NCBI GenBank assembly: GCA_049578545.1
Contig: JBAUMF010000030.1
Coordinates: 1 to 64,000, forward strand
Source of the DNA: DASQBT01 sp049578545
GTDB lineage: Bacteria; Pseudomonadota; Gammaproteobacteria; Burkholderiales; Thiobacillaceae
Length of the DNA: 64,000 nt
Direction: 5' to 3'
Positions within the stretch are counted from its first letter, which is position 1; each line of letters begins with the position of its first letter. This document shows, piece after piece, positions 34,069 through 43,513 of this stretch. Below the pieces are notes generated by a model. The model made no database searches. It worked only from the letters and a program-made list of their open reading frames with translations, and was not told the origin of the DNA. Made by a program: the position numbers and the translations under genes.

Positions 34069-34116
34069 GGGCGAACCGGTAGCTGGCTGTACTACCTTAT
34101 GCTACCAGTTCAATCC

Positions 34117-35400
34117 TTAATTGAGGTTGTTGACCCACGCCATGGCATCCAGTTGAGCCTGACAGAGATCCTCGGGAGAAATTGCAGGAAGTTTTTCCAG
34201 CAGCTCCGTATTGTCAGCAAATTCGGCGTGTTCCAGCTGTTTTGCAAGAGCGAGCAGCGCGCCCAGTTCGCCTGCATGGTTTAACAGTGCGTGCTCAATG
34301 AATTCGGGTATGTTCAGCTGGTTGATCAGATCCTTCAGCGGCATTTCCAGCAGGGCATCCAGCAGGGAGAGAAGCCCCGTCATGAATGCCTGATCCTGAT
34401 AATCCTTATCATTGGGCCTCAGCTTGCCGGCAAGCAATTCCATGAGGCGTCCACGAGTTGCAGCCAAATCCATCAACGGGCTTGGGTATTCAGCTCCCTT
34501 CTGCAAGGTAAAGAGGAGAAGCTGCAGCCAGCGCTGCAGCTGTCTGCGCCCCAGAACCATGATGGCCTGTTTTACCGTGCTGATTTTGCTGACCATGCCC
34601 GATGCCACGGAATTGACCAGCCGAAGCAGGTTAAAGGTGAGGTTGGGACTTTGTCTGAATATCTGTTCAATCTCGCCGGCGTCGGCATCCCCCAACACCA
34701 GGCCGAACAGCCTTAGCAACGGCAGCTTGGCAGGGTCGACGCCCTTGCCGTTCAGCATGTCGGGCCTGGCGAAGTAGTATCCCTGAAACAGATCAAACCC
34801 CAGCTCCATGCAGCGAGCGGCCTGCTTTTGTGAGTCAACTTTTTCGGCCAGAAGTTTGACTGGCCACGGCCTCAACTGCTGGACGACCTTGGTCAGGGAC
34901 TGGTCGTCATGCAGGGTCAAATCGATCTTGACTATATCGCAGACCTCCAGCAGCGGAATGTAGGCATCTGCAAACTGGCCGAAGTCGTCCAGCGCCAGGG
35001 AGTAACCCATCCTTTTCAAGTTCTGGCAGCGGTGGATGATTTCGTCATTGATGGAGATGGTTTCCAGCAGCTCGAGCACAACCCGCTTGCGTGGGAGCAA
35101 TTCAATCAAATCGCTCAGCAGCAAATCGGCGCTGAAATTGATAAAGCCACGGTGCTTGCCAAGAATATCCTGCGTATTCATCTCGGTAAATACCCGGCTG
35201 ATGACACTGGCGGTGGCCTGCAAATCGTTGACTGCATTGCTGGCATTATTGACCTGGCTGCCACGAAAAAGGAGCTCGTAGGCCACCAGGTTTTGATTGC
35301 GGCCAAGAATAGGCTGGCGGCCGAGAAAGATTTCCCTGGAATATCTTTCATCCGGATCTGGAACGACCGATGTCGTGTTTGGGTTCGGTATGGTAAGCAT
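34117..35400 (-). CDS. EAL-HDOD signalling protein
   Basis: A 427-residue cytoplasmic protein of the YuxH/CdgJ type: an EAL-like domain (about 20-215) followed by an HDOD domain (about 220-415). The EAL signature is ELLFR, and several catalytic positions are kept (FINFS, LDDFG, KIDL, LAEKV, QGYYFARP), so activity cannot be excluded, though most proteins of this type are thought not to cleave c-di-GMP. In Vibrio, CdgJ affects MSHA-dependent adhesion and motility. The gene sits directly downstream of mshN on the same strand, which fits a role in pilus control (inference). Confidence 0.88.
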   Translation of the reverse strand: MLTIPNPNTTSVVPDPDERYSREIFLGRQPILGRNQNLVAYELLFRGSQVNNASNAVNDLQATASVISRVFTEMNTQDILGKHRGFINFSADLLLSDLIELLPRKRVVLELLETISINDEIIHRCQNLKRMGYSLALDDFGQFADAYIPLLEVCDIVKIDLTLHDDQSLTKVVQQLRPWPVKLLAEKVDSQKQAARCMELGFDLFQGYYFARPDMLNGKGVDPAKLPLLRLFGLVLGDADAGEIEQIFRQSPNLTFNLLRLVNSVASGMVSKISTVKQAIMVLGRRQLQRWLQLLLFTLQKGAEYPSPLMDLAATRGRLMELLAGKLRPNDKDYQDQAFMTGLLSLLDALLEMPLKDLINQLNIPEFIEHALLNHAGELGALLALAKQLEHAEFADNTELLEKLPAISPEDLCQAQLDAMAWVNNLN

Positions 35401-35491
35401 TCAACGATGTCAGTTTTATAGTGCGATCATGGACTGGCGGAGCGCCGGGTTATCAGGAGGTGAAGGGTAGGCGAGTGCATGTCTGCCTGCC

Positions 35492-36592
35492 CTACTGAAG
35501 GTAAACGCCAGTTCGTTTTTTCAGAAACTCAACCACTTCCGGCTTGAATTCTCCCCAGTCCAGTGCCTGCCGAAAAACAACCTGTGCCTCGTCATGGCGT
35601 TGTGCATTGTCCAGAGCCAGCCCCAAACCCAGCAACCAGCCCCCTTTGTGCGGCTCAGCCTGCAAAGCAGATTGGTAGGCGTTGATCGCCTCCTGATAAC
35701 GGTGCTCCTGCGATAGCAGTGTGCCCATTAACGCAAAATCAGCAGGTCCCAATCTACCGCTTCCAAGGGAAAGCCAGTTTAGTGCTTCAACGCGTTGCCC
35801 GCTTTCCGCATATGCCCGCCCCAATGCCACAGCCAGGATGTCATCGCGCTGCTGGTTGTATCCAGCCTTTAATACCGAGAGTGCGGATTCGGTGTCGCCT
35901 CCCTCACGCAGCGATCTGGCTAATTGAATGCGCGCCTCAGTCAGTGCAGGATTACGTTCGAGCGCCTCACGATATTTGCGGCGCGCGGCCTCGACTTTAC
36001 CTGCATGGAGTAATGCATTGGCTTGGTCGCAGAGTTCTCGCGCCAGTGTTTCGGACGAAACTTCAATGGCAATTTGAGCTGGCTGACGGGGAAGTGGCAT
36101 CGTTAGGTCATTTGTTAGTGTGGCCGACAAGGTCAACTCAAAAGGCTTTCTGGTGCTTGCACCAGCGTGCCTTGTTGCAGGATGGAGCGCAGGCGTCATC
36201 CCTTGCTGATCGGCAGCGGAACTGCGATGGGTCGCTTCGGTTGTTTTCGCAATGTGTACATCGGCTTTTGGCGTGGCCACAGGAGCGGCATTTGTGGTAG
36301 CTGAATAATTCTGCTGGCCGGAAATCATTGACGGAGGTATCTCCGCTGGCGCGCGCGTGGAGACCGGTGAGGTTTTCGCTATACGCTGGGTTTGAAGGCT
36401 CAGACTGACGTAGCTTCCGGCCACAAATAAGACTCCCATGCCTGCCAGGCCGAGCAATGTCAGCTTTTTCCTCCGGTTTCCCCGGTAATCAAGAGTACCC
36501 GCCGCTCTTGATCTTGCCTGATTTGTGGGCGCTTGATCTTGATTGACACCACGCGCATCCAGATCACGCAGCATTTGGTTGATCGTGCTCAT
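35492..36592 (-). CDS. mshN: MSHA biogenesis protein MshN (TPR protein)
   Basis: A 366-residue bitopic membrane protein. A short cytoplasmic start (STINQMLRDLDARG, the MshN signature) leads to one membrane helix near 43-63, then a proline/threonine-rich linker and C-terminal TPR repeats from about 185. TPR proteins of this class help assemble the secretin or inner-membrane platform. It is the last gene of the MSHA cluster, three bases after mshM. Confidence 0.88.
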   Translation of the reverse strand: MSTINQMLRDLDARGVNQDQAPTNQARSRAAGTLDYRGNRRKKLTLLGLAGMGVLFVAGSYVSLSLQTQRIAKTSPVSTRAPAEIPPSMISGQQNYSATTNAAPVATPKADVHIAKTTEATHRSSAADQQGMTPALHPATRHAGASTRKPFELTLSATLTNDLTMPLPRQPAQIAIEVSSETLARELCDQANALLHAGKVEAARRKYREALERNPALTEARIQLARSLREGGDTESALSVLKAGYNQQRDDILAVALGRAYAESGQRVEALNWLSLGSGRLGPADFALMGTLLSQEHRYQEAINAYQSALQAEPHKGGWLLGLGLALDNAQRHDEAQVVFRQALDWGEFKPEVVEFLKKRTGVYLQ

Positions 36593-36595
36593 GCT

Positions 36596-37492
36596 TTAAC
36601 GCAGCCACCTCATGCCTGCGACAGCGGCCGCTGTCAGGCCCAACATTGCCAGTCCCCAAATAATGATTGCTGGGCGTAGGCCCTTGTGCGCAGCAAGTGT
36701 GTCACGTGCGGCTGCGACGACATGCTGGCGCTGTACCCGGCCGTCGCCATGACCATAAGCCAGCATCATGGCTTTGGCGGCGATGATGTTGATTAACCTT
36801 GGCAGCCCCCTGGAAACCTTCCAGAGCGCCCACTGTGCAAACGGGGTGAACATTGCTTCGCTGCTGCCGGCGACCGCGAGCCGGTGGCTCACATAGGCGT
36901 TAAGCTCAGAGCGGTCAAGTGGACGCAACAGGGCATGAAAGCTCACGCGGGTTAGGATCTGCCGGGTATCTTTCCCGGTCAGTCTTGCCATCAGTTCGGG
37001 CTGGCCAATCAACACGACCTGAAGCAGCTTTCGTTTCTCCGTTTCGAGGTTGGTCAGTAAGCGGACAGCTTCCAGCGTGGCGGCGGGCAGCACCTGTGCT
37101 TCGTCGATCAAAACAACAGGCCGTTTGTCCCGTCGCGCAAGATCGACGAAATGCCGCTCAAGCCTGTTCATCAGCGCTTCTCTGGAGCCTTTGGCGGGCA
37201 AGCCGAACTCGCTGGCAATGGCCGCATACAGACCACGTGGCTCCAATGCCGGGTTGGGCACGAAAGCGGGCTGGAAATGTGCAGGCAAGGTGTTGAGCAA
37301 GCGGCGTAACAGCAAGGTCTTTCCTGTCCCGACTTCGCCGCTGACCACCATAAATCCCTCGCCCGCACTTAGCGCGTAGATCAGCGTTTCGAGAGCTTCC
37401 TGATGGGGCTGTGCAGGAAAGAAATACTTGGTATCCGGCGTCAAGCCAAAGGGCGGGTCATGCAGGCCGAAGTGGTCCCACCAGGTGCTCAA
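36596..37492 (-). CDS. mshM: MSHA biogenesis ATPase MshM (ExeA/GspA-like)
   Basis: A 298-residue AAA ATPase of the ExeA/GspA type. The start WDHFGLHDPPFGLTPDTKYF is characteristic. Walker A GEVGTGKT is near 52-59 and Walker B VVLIDEAQ near 125-132. A membrane helix near 275-293 (IIWGLAMLGLTAAAVAGM) anchors the C-terminus. Such ATPases are thought to help the secretin cross peptidoglycan. It overlaps mshL by four bases. Confidence 0.9.
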   Translation of the reverse strand: MSTWWDHFGLHDPPFGLTPDTKYFFPAQPHQEALETLIYALSAGEGFMVVSGEVGTGKTLLLRRLLNTLPAHFQPAFVPNPALEPRGLYAAIASEFGLPAKGSREALMNRLERHFVDLARRDKRPVVLIDEAQVLPAATLEAVRLLTNLETEKRKLLQVVLIGQPELMARLTGKDTRQILTRVSFHALLRPLDRSELNAYVSHRLAVAGSSEAMFTPFAQWALWKVSRGLPRLINIIAAKAMMLAYGHGDGRVQRQHVVAAARDTLAAHKGLRPAIIIWGLAMLGLTAAAVAGMRWLR

Positions 37493-39150
37493 GGCTGCTT
37501 CTCGCCAAGGTTATAGCCTTGAAAACGCCGCTGCACCTCTTCCAGATCGCGCCCCCAGTCCTGACTATCATGGATAACCGTGGTCTTGATCAATACCACC
37601 AGCTCGCGCTTCTGGCTGGTCTGGCTGGTGTTGCCAAACAGCTGCCCCAGTCCGGGAATGTCGCCCAGTATGGGGATGCGATTCTTGCTGTCATCGAAAG
37701 TCTGCTTCATCAGCCCGCCGATGGCGACGATCTGGCCATCCTTGAGGCGCACCACGCTGTCAGTTTCTGAAATACTGCTGGAGGCCAGGGGCAATGTATA
37801 TGTTCCCAGACTTCCAAGATCGATGGTCTTGGTTTTCTCTGTCACATTGCTGACGGAAGGTCTGACATGCAGCGTGATATTGTCCTTGTCGTCGATCTCC
37901 GGCGTTACGTCCAGCGCAATACCGGAAAAGAAAGGCTGGAGAACGACATTGGGGGGTGTGGCGGGCGTTAATGTTGTCGCTACAGTGCCGCCTGTGACTT
38001 CTGTGACAAAAAAGTCATCCGAGCCGACCTTGAGCACGGCTTTCTGGTTGTTGAGGGTGGCAATACGCGGGCTTGACAGCACATGCACCGTGCCCTGGCT
38101 CTTCATCAGATTGATGACGGCGCCAAAATTGCCGTCGTTGAATGCTACGCCAAATACGCTCCCTACGTTGCCGGGGATGGCGCCCCCAAGCATTTGCGCT
38201 ACGGTTCCACCGAGGTTGACCGTTGTGGCCCCATCCGGATTGAGGCCGTTCACCCCAATTGCCGTCTTGCCATTATTTTGCAGCGTTGCCCAGTTGATGC
38301 CGGACTGGTAGCCGTCATTCAGTTGCACCTCGAGTATTTTCGCCTCCAGCATCACCTGGCGGTTGATCACGATCTGCGATGCATGCAAGTACTTTTCCAC
38401 CATGGACAAACTGGCGGGCGCCGCCTTAACGATAATGACGCCGGATTGCGGGCTTACCACCACATTGCCGCCGTCGCCTACGAGAGCTTTGAGAGAGGCG
38501 CTGACTTCATCCCAGTACTTGGAGTCAGTTGAGGTTTGCACGCTACTGGTCTCCAGCGATTTTGAAAAACTGCCGGGCCCGGTCCCACCTCCGCCACCGC
38601 CACCGCTACTATTACTCAGGCTGACCGAGCCGGATACCACACGCATGTCTGACGCCCCCTTACGCTGCATCGCCAACGCATTGAGGTAGTAAACGCGGGT
38701 TTGCAGCGCGGGTGACGGCACGATGATGCGCTTGCCCTGAACTTCATATTCGTAGCCGTACAAGGCACGTATCGCTTCCATGGCTTCGGGCACAGTCACG
38801 TTCTTTAGGTTGAGCGTGAGAGTGCCGGTGACATCGGGATGCACCAGCATGCTGTATGGGGTACCGGAGACCATGCCCATGAACACCTCCGCGGCCTTGG
38901 CATTGTTCACGGTCAGATTGAAACGTGGCTCGATGTCCGGCTTGGCTGTCGCGGCGGTTTTAGGCACTGGCGCCTGCACAGAATCCAGCACCGCCTGCTG
39001 CACCGCCGCGGGGGGTGATGGCAGGGGCGCTGGTGGTGCAGGGGGATTGATGAGTGCATTATCCACCGCTTGCTTGCCGGCCATCCCAAATGGTCCGGCA
39101 CACCCGGATAGGATCAACAGCGCCAGAACAGTATTCATTTTCATGTTCAA
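37489..39150 (-). CDS. mshL: MSHA outer-membrane secretin MshL
   Basis: A 553-residue secretin that forms the outer-membrane pore for the pilus. The start has a lipoprotein signal with lipobox LLILSGC (Cys at 17). A short N0/STN domain (about 75-150) is followed by secretin N repeats with a glycine-rich insert (about 180-195) and the C-terminal secretin core, ending with VALIGG-like IVAIGGLMKQTF and a region for the S-domain. It is six bases behind mshK. Confidence 0.94.
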   Translation of the reverse strand: MNMKMNTVLALLILSGCAGPFGMAGKQAVDNALINPPAPPAPLPSPPAAVQQAVLDSVQAPVPKTAATAKPDIEPRFNLTVNNAKAAEVFMGMVSGTPYSMLVHPDVTGTLTLNLKNVTVPEAMEAIRALYGYEYEVQGKRIIVPSPALQTRVYYLNALAMQRKGASDMRVVSGSVSLSNSSGGGGGGGTGPGSFSKSLETSSVQTSTDSKYWDEVSASLKALVGDGGNVVVSPQSGVIIVKAAPASLSMVEKYLHASQIVINRQVMLEAKILEVQLNDGYQSGINWATLQNNGKTAIGVNGLNPDGATTVNLGGTVAQMLGGAIPGNVGSVFGVAFNDGNFGAVINLMKSQGTVHVLSSPRIATLNNQKAVLKVGSDDFFVTEVTGGTVATTLTPATPPNVVLQPFFSGIALDVTPEIDDKDNITLHVRPSVSNVTEKTKTIDLGSLGTYTLPLASSSISETDSVVRLKDGQIVAIGGLMKQTFDDSKNRIPILGDIPGLGQLFGNTSQTSQKRELVVLIKTTVIHDSQDWGRDLEEVQRRFQGYNLGEKQP

Positions 39151-39156
39151 TCCCTA

Positions 39157-39492
39157 CTAATGCTTGCGTGAGCGCGAAGGCACCATTGGCTTATGCTGGA
39201 CTTGCGGGTCAAGCAGTGAAACGGTGCGGCGACCACGCCGTCCGGCAAGGACAATGTGATCTTCACGGATCGCAACGATACGTCCCCCCTCCACCCGGTC
39301 CCCTAGTTTGACGACTGTTCCGTTGTACCAGGCAATGGAATCTCTTCCATTTATCCTGACCCAGGCCAGACTGGATTCGGTTGGAACCTCGTTGCTCTTC
39401 ATTTTTGGTGGCGCGGTAGGGTCAAAATCTGCCGACACGGTGCCAGTGCCGAGCCCAGCCAGCAGGCAAAGCAATCTTAGAATCGGGCCCAA
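39157..39492 (-). CDS. mshK: MSHA biogenesis protein MshK
   Basis: A 111-residue periplasmic protein with a signal peptide (LRLLCLLAGLGTGTVSA) and a short strand-rich domain (AWVRINGRDSIAWYNGTVVKLGD), like PilP or GspC homology regions that link the inner-membrane platform to the secretin. It overlaps mshJ by 16 bases and precedes mshL. Sequence conservation in this family is low; the call leans on position. Confidence 0.82.
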   Translation of the reverse strand: MGPILRLLCLLAGLGTGTVSADFDPTAPPKMKSNEVPTESSLAWVRINGRDSIAWYNGTVVKLGDRVEGGRIVAIREDHIVLAGRRGRRTVSLLDPQVQHKPMVPSRSRKH

Positions 39493-40163
39493 TTTGGCTC
39501 CCGGCTCACCGTGTTAAGTTTCAGTGTCATTTCAAGGGTGGGGTAGCGGCGTGCATCCAGACTCAGGTCTTCCCACTGAATGGGCGATGGCAAGCCTTCA
39601 AGATGCCTCATATACTCGGTCAAGCCCGCGTAGCTCCCCTGCACTTGAAGTTCCATACCGTGCCTGTAGAGTTGCTCTTTGGGCGGCACGGCGGCGGCTT
39701 GTGAAGTCGCCGCGGGAGCGGCTTCGTCCGCAGTCTCCTGCAGCACGGGGCTCGGCGCGCTGGTATGCAGTGATAACAGCGTCAGGCCAGGTTGTGCCGC
39801 AAGCAGGGATTTCAAAGCGTCGATCATTTTTTCCGGCGGCACCATGCCGCTTTCATGGCTCTTCACCGTCTGTTCGAGCGTGGCGGCTTCCGCGCGTAGC
39901 CGCTTAAGATCACCGTTCTTTTCGCTCTTGCTTTTCTGTTCTGCTTCTATCAATTGTGCCTTCAACGCGAAATTCTCCTGTTGCAGGGCGCTTGCATTCA
40001 ATAGCATTTGTTCCTGTCTCTTCAACGCCGGCTCAATGAGTCCAACTAACATCAGACTGAGTGTGGCGCCGGCCACTGCCAGAAAAATAAGCAATCGTTC
40101 GCGGAAACTCAATGCATCGATTCTCAATGACCAAACCTGCCAGCGTTGCTTCAGCGGCTCCAT
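39477..40163 (-). CDS. mshJ: MSHA biogenesis protein MshJ (PilO/GspM-like)
   Basis: A 228-residue bitopic inner-membrane protein. One membrane helix (near 26-46, FLAVAGATLSLMLVGLIEP), a coiled coil (about 55-105) and a periplasmic ferredoxin-like domain with the family segment HGMELQVQGSYAGLTEYMRH. It corresponds to PilO/GspM of the assembly platform. Its start shares one base with the stop of the PilN-like gene. Confidence 0.88.
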   Translation of the reverse strand: MEPLKQRWQVWSLRIDALSFRERLLIFLAVAGATLSLMLVGLIEPALKRQEQMLLNASALQQENFALKAQLIEAEQKSKSEKNGDLKRLRAEAATLEQTVKSHESGMVPPEKMIDALKSLLAAQPGLTLLSLHTSAPSPVLQETADEAAPAATSQAAAVPPKEQLYRHGMELQVQGSYAGLTEYMRHLEGLPSPIQWEDLSLDARRYPTLEMTLKLNTVSREPNWARF

Positions 40164-40780
40164 TATTGTGTTTCCGCAGCGGAAGTCACTGCGTCTGGAT
40201 TAACCGAGAAGGCCACACCAACCTCATTGATGCCGTCTTCTGCCAGGGACCTGGTGATGGTGAAGCCAGTAAATGGCAAGTCTTTCATCGCCGCTTGGCG
40301 TGCCAGCAGGGCCAGATAATCTGGAATGCGGTCGGACTGCAGAGCCCGCCCCTCCAGATGAAAAACATGATTTCCCACTTCGAATCCAGTCAGCCAAACG
40401 CCTTGCATGCGAGCCTGTGCAAAGGCTCGCAAACGCGCTGAAAAGCTGATTTTTCCCTGTCCGGCGCCCAATGCATCCTGCAAGGTCATTAACCGTGCAA
40501 TGTGCTTCCTTTCCTGCGCCACAGCCTGTGCCTGTTTGTCCAGTTCAGCCTGTTCGTTTTCGACAGGCCGGGCCAGCGCCTCGAGTTTTGCCTGAAGTTC
40601 GTCATGCTTGGTCTGCGCCCGATCCAGCTGCTGTCTGATTCCACCTGCGCTGTATTCAACCAGCGCATATATAACCAGTCCCATCACGATCACGGCCATC
40701 AAGGTCTGGGTTATGGTGCGGGTGGAGAATGCCACCCGTGGGGAAAGCAGTTGCGGATTGAGCAAATTTATTTGCTGCAT
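40163..40780 (-). CDS. PilN-like MSHA platform protein (MshI2-type)
   Basis: A 205-residue bitopic protein starting MQQINLLNP, the PilN signature, with a membrane helix near 22-42 and a coiled coil followed by a PilN-fold periplasmic domain. In some MSHA clusters this is called MshI2. ATG 40780 follows the mshI stop by two bases; the open frame to 40834 is inside mshI. It would pair with MshJ as PilN pairs with PilO. Confidence 0.85.
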   Translation of the reverse strand: MQQINLLNPQLLSPRVAFSTRTITQTLMAVIVMGLVIYALVEYSAGGIRQQLDRAQTKHDELQAKLEALARPVENEQAELDKQAQAVAQERKHIARLMTLQDALGAGQGKISFSARLRAFAQARMQGVWLTGFEVGNHVFHLEGRALQSDRIPDYLALLARQAAMKDLPFTGFTITRSLAEDGINEVGVAFSVNPDAVTSAAETQ

Positions 40781-40782
40781 GC

Positions 40783-41697
40783 TCACAGGCGTCTTTCCTC
40801 GCGTCGCAGCGCGCCGCCTAATGCAAACCAGCATGCCGTCAATTGCTCAGGGTCTGTTGGGAGTTGCCCTGTGAACAGGCTGCTCAGGTCCGCCGTCTCC
40901 AGCGGCAAGTAAAGCTGCTGCTGCAGATGCTCAGCCAAGCCAGCTATGGCAGGCGGAGGGGCGAGTATGATTTTGTCAAGATGCCAATCAGAGTGCTGGC
41001 GTTCAATATGGTCGAGACTGCGCTGGAGTTCCAGCGCGACACGGTCAAATGCCATCGCCCTGCGGTATTCGCCCTGGTTAACAAAATCCGCGGTATTGCA
41101 CTCCAGTCGGCGAAAAAAACACAGCTCGTTGTTGCGCGTTACGGTTAGCAATCCGCCCTGCGGGGTAAATGACAACAAAGCCAGCGCCCGGTTTGGCTTT
41201 TCCAGCAACGCCGAAATGTTGCGCTGCGCCAGTTCGGGAATATCAATGGTTGCCAGACGCAGCTTGGCGCGTTCAGCCAGGCCGATGTATTTTTTCAACA
41301 GCTGATTGCTGGCTACCACGGCCAGCAGCTTGTTCTTCAGGTCTGCTCCCCCTTGATCCAGGCGAATTACATCCACAGTAGCATCGTCAATGGGCAAATC
41401 GATTTGATCCTTGATGCGCCAACGTACTGCCATTTTCAGTTCATCAGCGGGTACCGGCGGTGCATCAAGCGGCAGCAGTTGATATTCTCCAGCCGACAAG
41501 ACGACTCCGACCGGAACCGGAGCATCGCCGTAGGCTGCCCAGGTCTTGGCTGTGTCGCCGTTATCCGTCCGCGACATGCAGGAGGCAACCACGGGATGGC
41601 CATTCTGCCAATTGACCTCAACAAGGGAAACGAACCCAGGTCCAGCCTGAGTTGCCAGATAACCAGTCTGCTGCTTACGTTTGGGCCAGGTAAACAA
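40783..41697 (-). CDS. mshI: MSHA biogenesis protein MshI (PilM-like)
   Basis: A 304-residue cytoplasmic actin-like platform protein. VVLSAGEYQLLPLDAPPVPADEL and AVRWRIKDQIDLPIDDATVDV are MshI/PilM-type segments; there is no membrane helix. It should bind the PilN-like product of the next gene. It is 69 bases after mshP, a gap that holds the inverted repeat at 41769-41788 at its upstream edge, so this may be a separately tuned part of the transcript. Confidence 0.87.
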   Translation of the reverse strand: MFTWPKRKQQTGYLATQAGPGFVSLVEVNWQNGHPVVASCMSRTDNGDTAKTWAAYGDAPVPVGVVLSAGEYQLLPLDAPPVPADELKMAVRWRIKDQIDLPIDDATVDVIRLDQGGADLKNKLLAVVASNQLLKKYIGLAERAKLRLATIDIPELAQRNISALLEKPNRALALLSFTPQGGLLTVTRNNELCFFRRLECNTADFVNQGEYRRAMAFDRVALELQRSLDHIERQHSDWHLDKIILAPPPAIAGLAEHLQQQLYLPLETADLSSLFTGQLPTDPEQLTACWFALGGALRREERRL

Positions 41698-41766
41698 GCG
41701 CGGATTCTGTAAGAGTGTGAATTGCGGTTGAGTATAGCAAGCTAATGCCGGATTCCATTACTCGGA

Positions 41767-42177
41767 TTAGCGGCTGAAAACAGCCGCTTTTGTGCGCTCC
41801 GCATAATCCGGGCTGCTGGTGTTCGTGCCGGCATAGGTTGCCTTGGCGGTAATTTGGTAAGTCGTGACCGGGTTGCCTCCTTCGCTGGTTGTAGCCGACG
41901 TACAAGTCACATTGACGCTGGCTGCAGCCAGCGTGCCGGGCAAGGCTGGTAATGTTGTGCTGGGGCTACAAATGGGCAGCGGTTGGCGCATTACCTGATA
42001 CGCTCCCCATTCCAATCCCGCTTGCGCCGCCAGATCCACCACGTGCGACATGCGTTCCAGTTGCTGATTGGCGCTCTGCCCGCCTACCATTGATGCCACA
42101 AACGCCGTCAGCCCAGCCAGTACCACGACCAGTATGATCGCGGCGACCAGGGCGAATCCCTGTTGATGCCGATTCAT
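41767..42177 (-). CDS. mshP: MSHA minor pilin-like protein MshP
   Basis: A 136-residue prepilin-like protein. The leader MNRHQQG is followed by FALVAAIILVVVLAG: a processing glycine and hydrophobic helix, but no Glu at position 5, as in GspK-type tip pilins. Three cysteines are in the C-terminal half (SPST, CTSATT region). ATG 42177 overlaps the mshO stop (ATGA); the longer open frame to 42300 runs inside mshO. Confidence 0.86.
   Translation of the reverse strand: MNRHQQGFALVAAIILVVVLAGLTAFVASMVGGQSANQQLERMSHVVDLAAQAGLEWGAYQVMRQPLPICSPSTTLPALPGTLAAASVNVTCTSATTSEGGNPVTTYQITAKATYAGTNTSSPDYAERTKAAVFSR
41769..41788 (-). promoter_or_regulatory. Perfect inverted repeat at the end of mshP
   Basis: AGCGGCTG, four bases, then CAGCCGCT: an 8-bp perfect stem that overlaps the last codons and the stop of mshP. 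On the minus (coding) strand no T-run follows, so it may stabilise or process the message between the pilin genes and mshI. Read on the plus strand it is followed by TTTT, but no gene runs that way. Confidence 0.5.
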
Positions 42178-42971
42178 GGCAAGGACTCGAGGCGAATGGC
42201 GTGATAGAGATTCAGCGTATCGCCCGCATTGCTGATTGTCAGGGTCAGTGCCAGCAAACCTGCACGGCGCTGATTGCCTGGAAAGAATCTCGCGCTGCAA
42301 GCCGTGATTTGAGTCGCCAGCGTATCTGGCACGCCGGCCGGCGGTTGTGGCTGTAATGCCGCAATGCCGTAGCCGCTGTAGCGCTTCAATGTGCCTGCAA
42401 CAGGATCACAGAAATAAGTCACTGGATTGCCGGCGATCTGGAAACGATGATCAGGTGCATCTGACAGAAAGGTGTGGCCCGTGTGCGTGATGGTGGTTCC
42501 CGCAATGCCGACAAGCGCCGCGCGCGAGTTCCCTGCCCACACATCCGATCCTGGTAAATCGTTATTGACCACTACCCAGTTTCCGGGCGATGGGCACGGA
42601 ACGGCAGGAGCGGAGCACAATGCATCGAAAACCGTGTTGGCTGTGCCAAAATTTAGCACGTTGCCCGGACCGCCAATGCGATAACGGCCTCCGCTCAGTA
42701 CCGGCAGGAACTCGAGATAGAAGCCGCTGCCGCTGGGTGTTACCCGAACGCTGTTGGGCACGGCCTGGGATATTTCGAGAGTCAGTCTGGCCATCGCCAG
42801 TTCCCCGCTGTCGGCAAGGCCAGTGCGTCGTTCGACATCGAAATAACTGGCGATGGGGCCGCGCAGGAACACGGCGGTAGAGGCACTCAAAATACCCAGG
42901 ACGGTGATCGCGATAATCATTTCGATCAGGGTAAAACCGCGACAGGATGGGATATGCGCAGACGCCATCAT
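42174..42971 (-). CDS. mshO: MSHA minor pilin MshO
   Basis: A 265-residue class III-signal prepilin. A 12-residue leader ends in RG before FTLIEMIIAITVLG, with Glu at position 5 for assembly. The large C-terminal domain has several cysteines (FDALCSAPAVPC, YFCDPVAG, ITACSARFF) that may form disulfides. It overlaps mshD upstream and mshP downstream by four bases each. Confidence 0.9.
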   Translation of the reverse strand: MMASAHIPSCRGFTLIEMIIAITVLGILSASTAVFLRGPIASYFDVERRTGLADSGELAMARLTLEISQAVPNSVRVTPSGSGFYLEFLPVLSGGRYRIGGPGNVLNFGTANTVFDALCSAPAVPCPSPGNWVVVNNDLPGSDVWAGNSRAALVGIAGTTITHTGHTFLSDAPDHRFQIAGNPVTYFCDPVAGTLKRYSGYGIAALQPQPPAGVPDTLATQITACSARFFPGNQRRAGLLALTLTISNAGDTLNLYHAIRLESLP

Positions 42972-43513
42972 GTGGTGGGCGTATAGCGAAACCGAACGCC
43001 ATCGAGGCGGGCCGCCGCACCATTGGGTGCGGAAGCCGTCACGGTCACCTGCAGGGCTTCGCTGTTTGGAAGGCCGAAACTTGCGCCTGCGTAAGCCACG
43101 CTTACCTGCACGCTATAACCAGCCAGGCCGGGCAGGCCTGTGAGCGCAGCCCCGGTAATGTTGAACCCGTTGTAGTCGTTGACGTTGTCAAACGGAATTG
43201 GCCCGCCACGGGTTTCGCCTGGCTCCGGGCCCATGTTTTCAATCATGCTGGCGCATCCGGTTGGGCCAATTGTTGCACTCGTCGCAGTCGTTGCCTGACT
43301 ATCATCCGGGTCACAAAAGGTAAACGGTTGACCAAGGATTTCGTTCATCATGGCGGAAGCAATGGCCTGAGCCTGCTTGTCCGGCAGCAGGCTGGCCGAA
43401 TTGCGCGTAAGACCGGCAAACACGGCCAGCATGGCGTTGGCGGCAATGCCGATGATCACTATGAACACCAGCAATTCGATCAGCGTCAGGCCTTGTTGAG
43501 GCTTACTGCACAT
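42968..43513 (-). CDS. mshD: MSHA minor pilin MshD
   Basis: A 181-residue prepilin. The leader MCSKPQQG precedes LTLIELLVFIVIIG with Glu5 kept. A Cys pair (FTFCDPDD, PTGCASM) lies near 67-87, and DNVNDYNGF is a typical MshD segment. It overlaps mshC by eleven bases and mshO by four. Confidence 0.9.
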   Translation of the reverse strand: MCSKPQQGLTLIELLVFIVIIGIAANAMLAVFAGLTRNSASLLPDKQAQAIASAMMNEILGQPFTFCDPDDSQATTATSATIGPTGCASMIENMGPEPGETRGGPIPFDNVNDYNGFNITGAALTGLPGLAGYSVQVSVAYAGASFGLPNSEALQVTVTASAPNGAAARLDGVRFRYTPTT

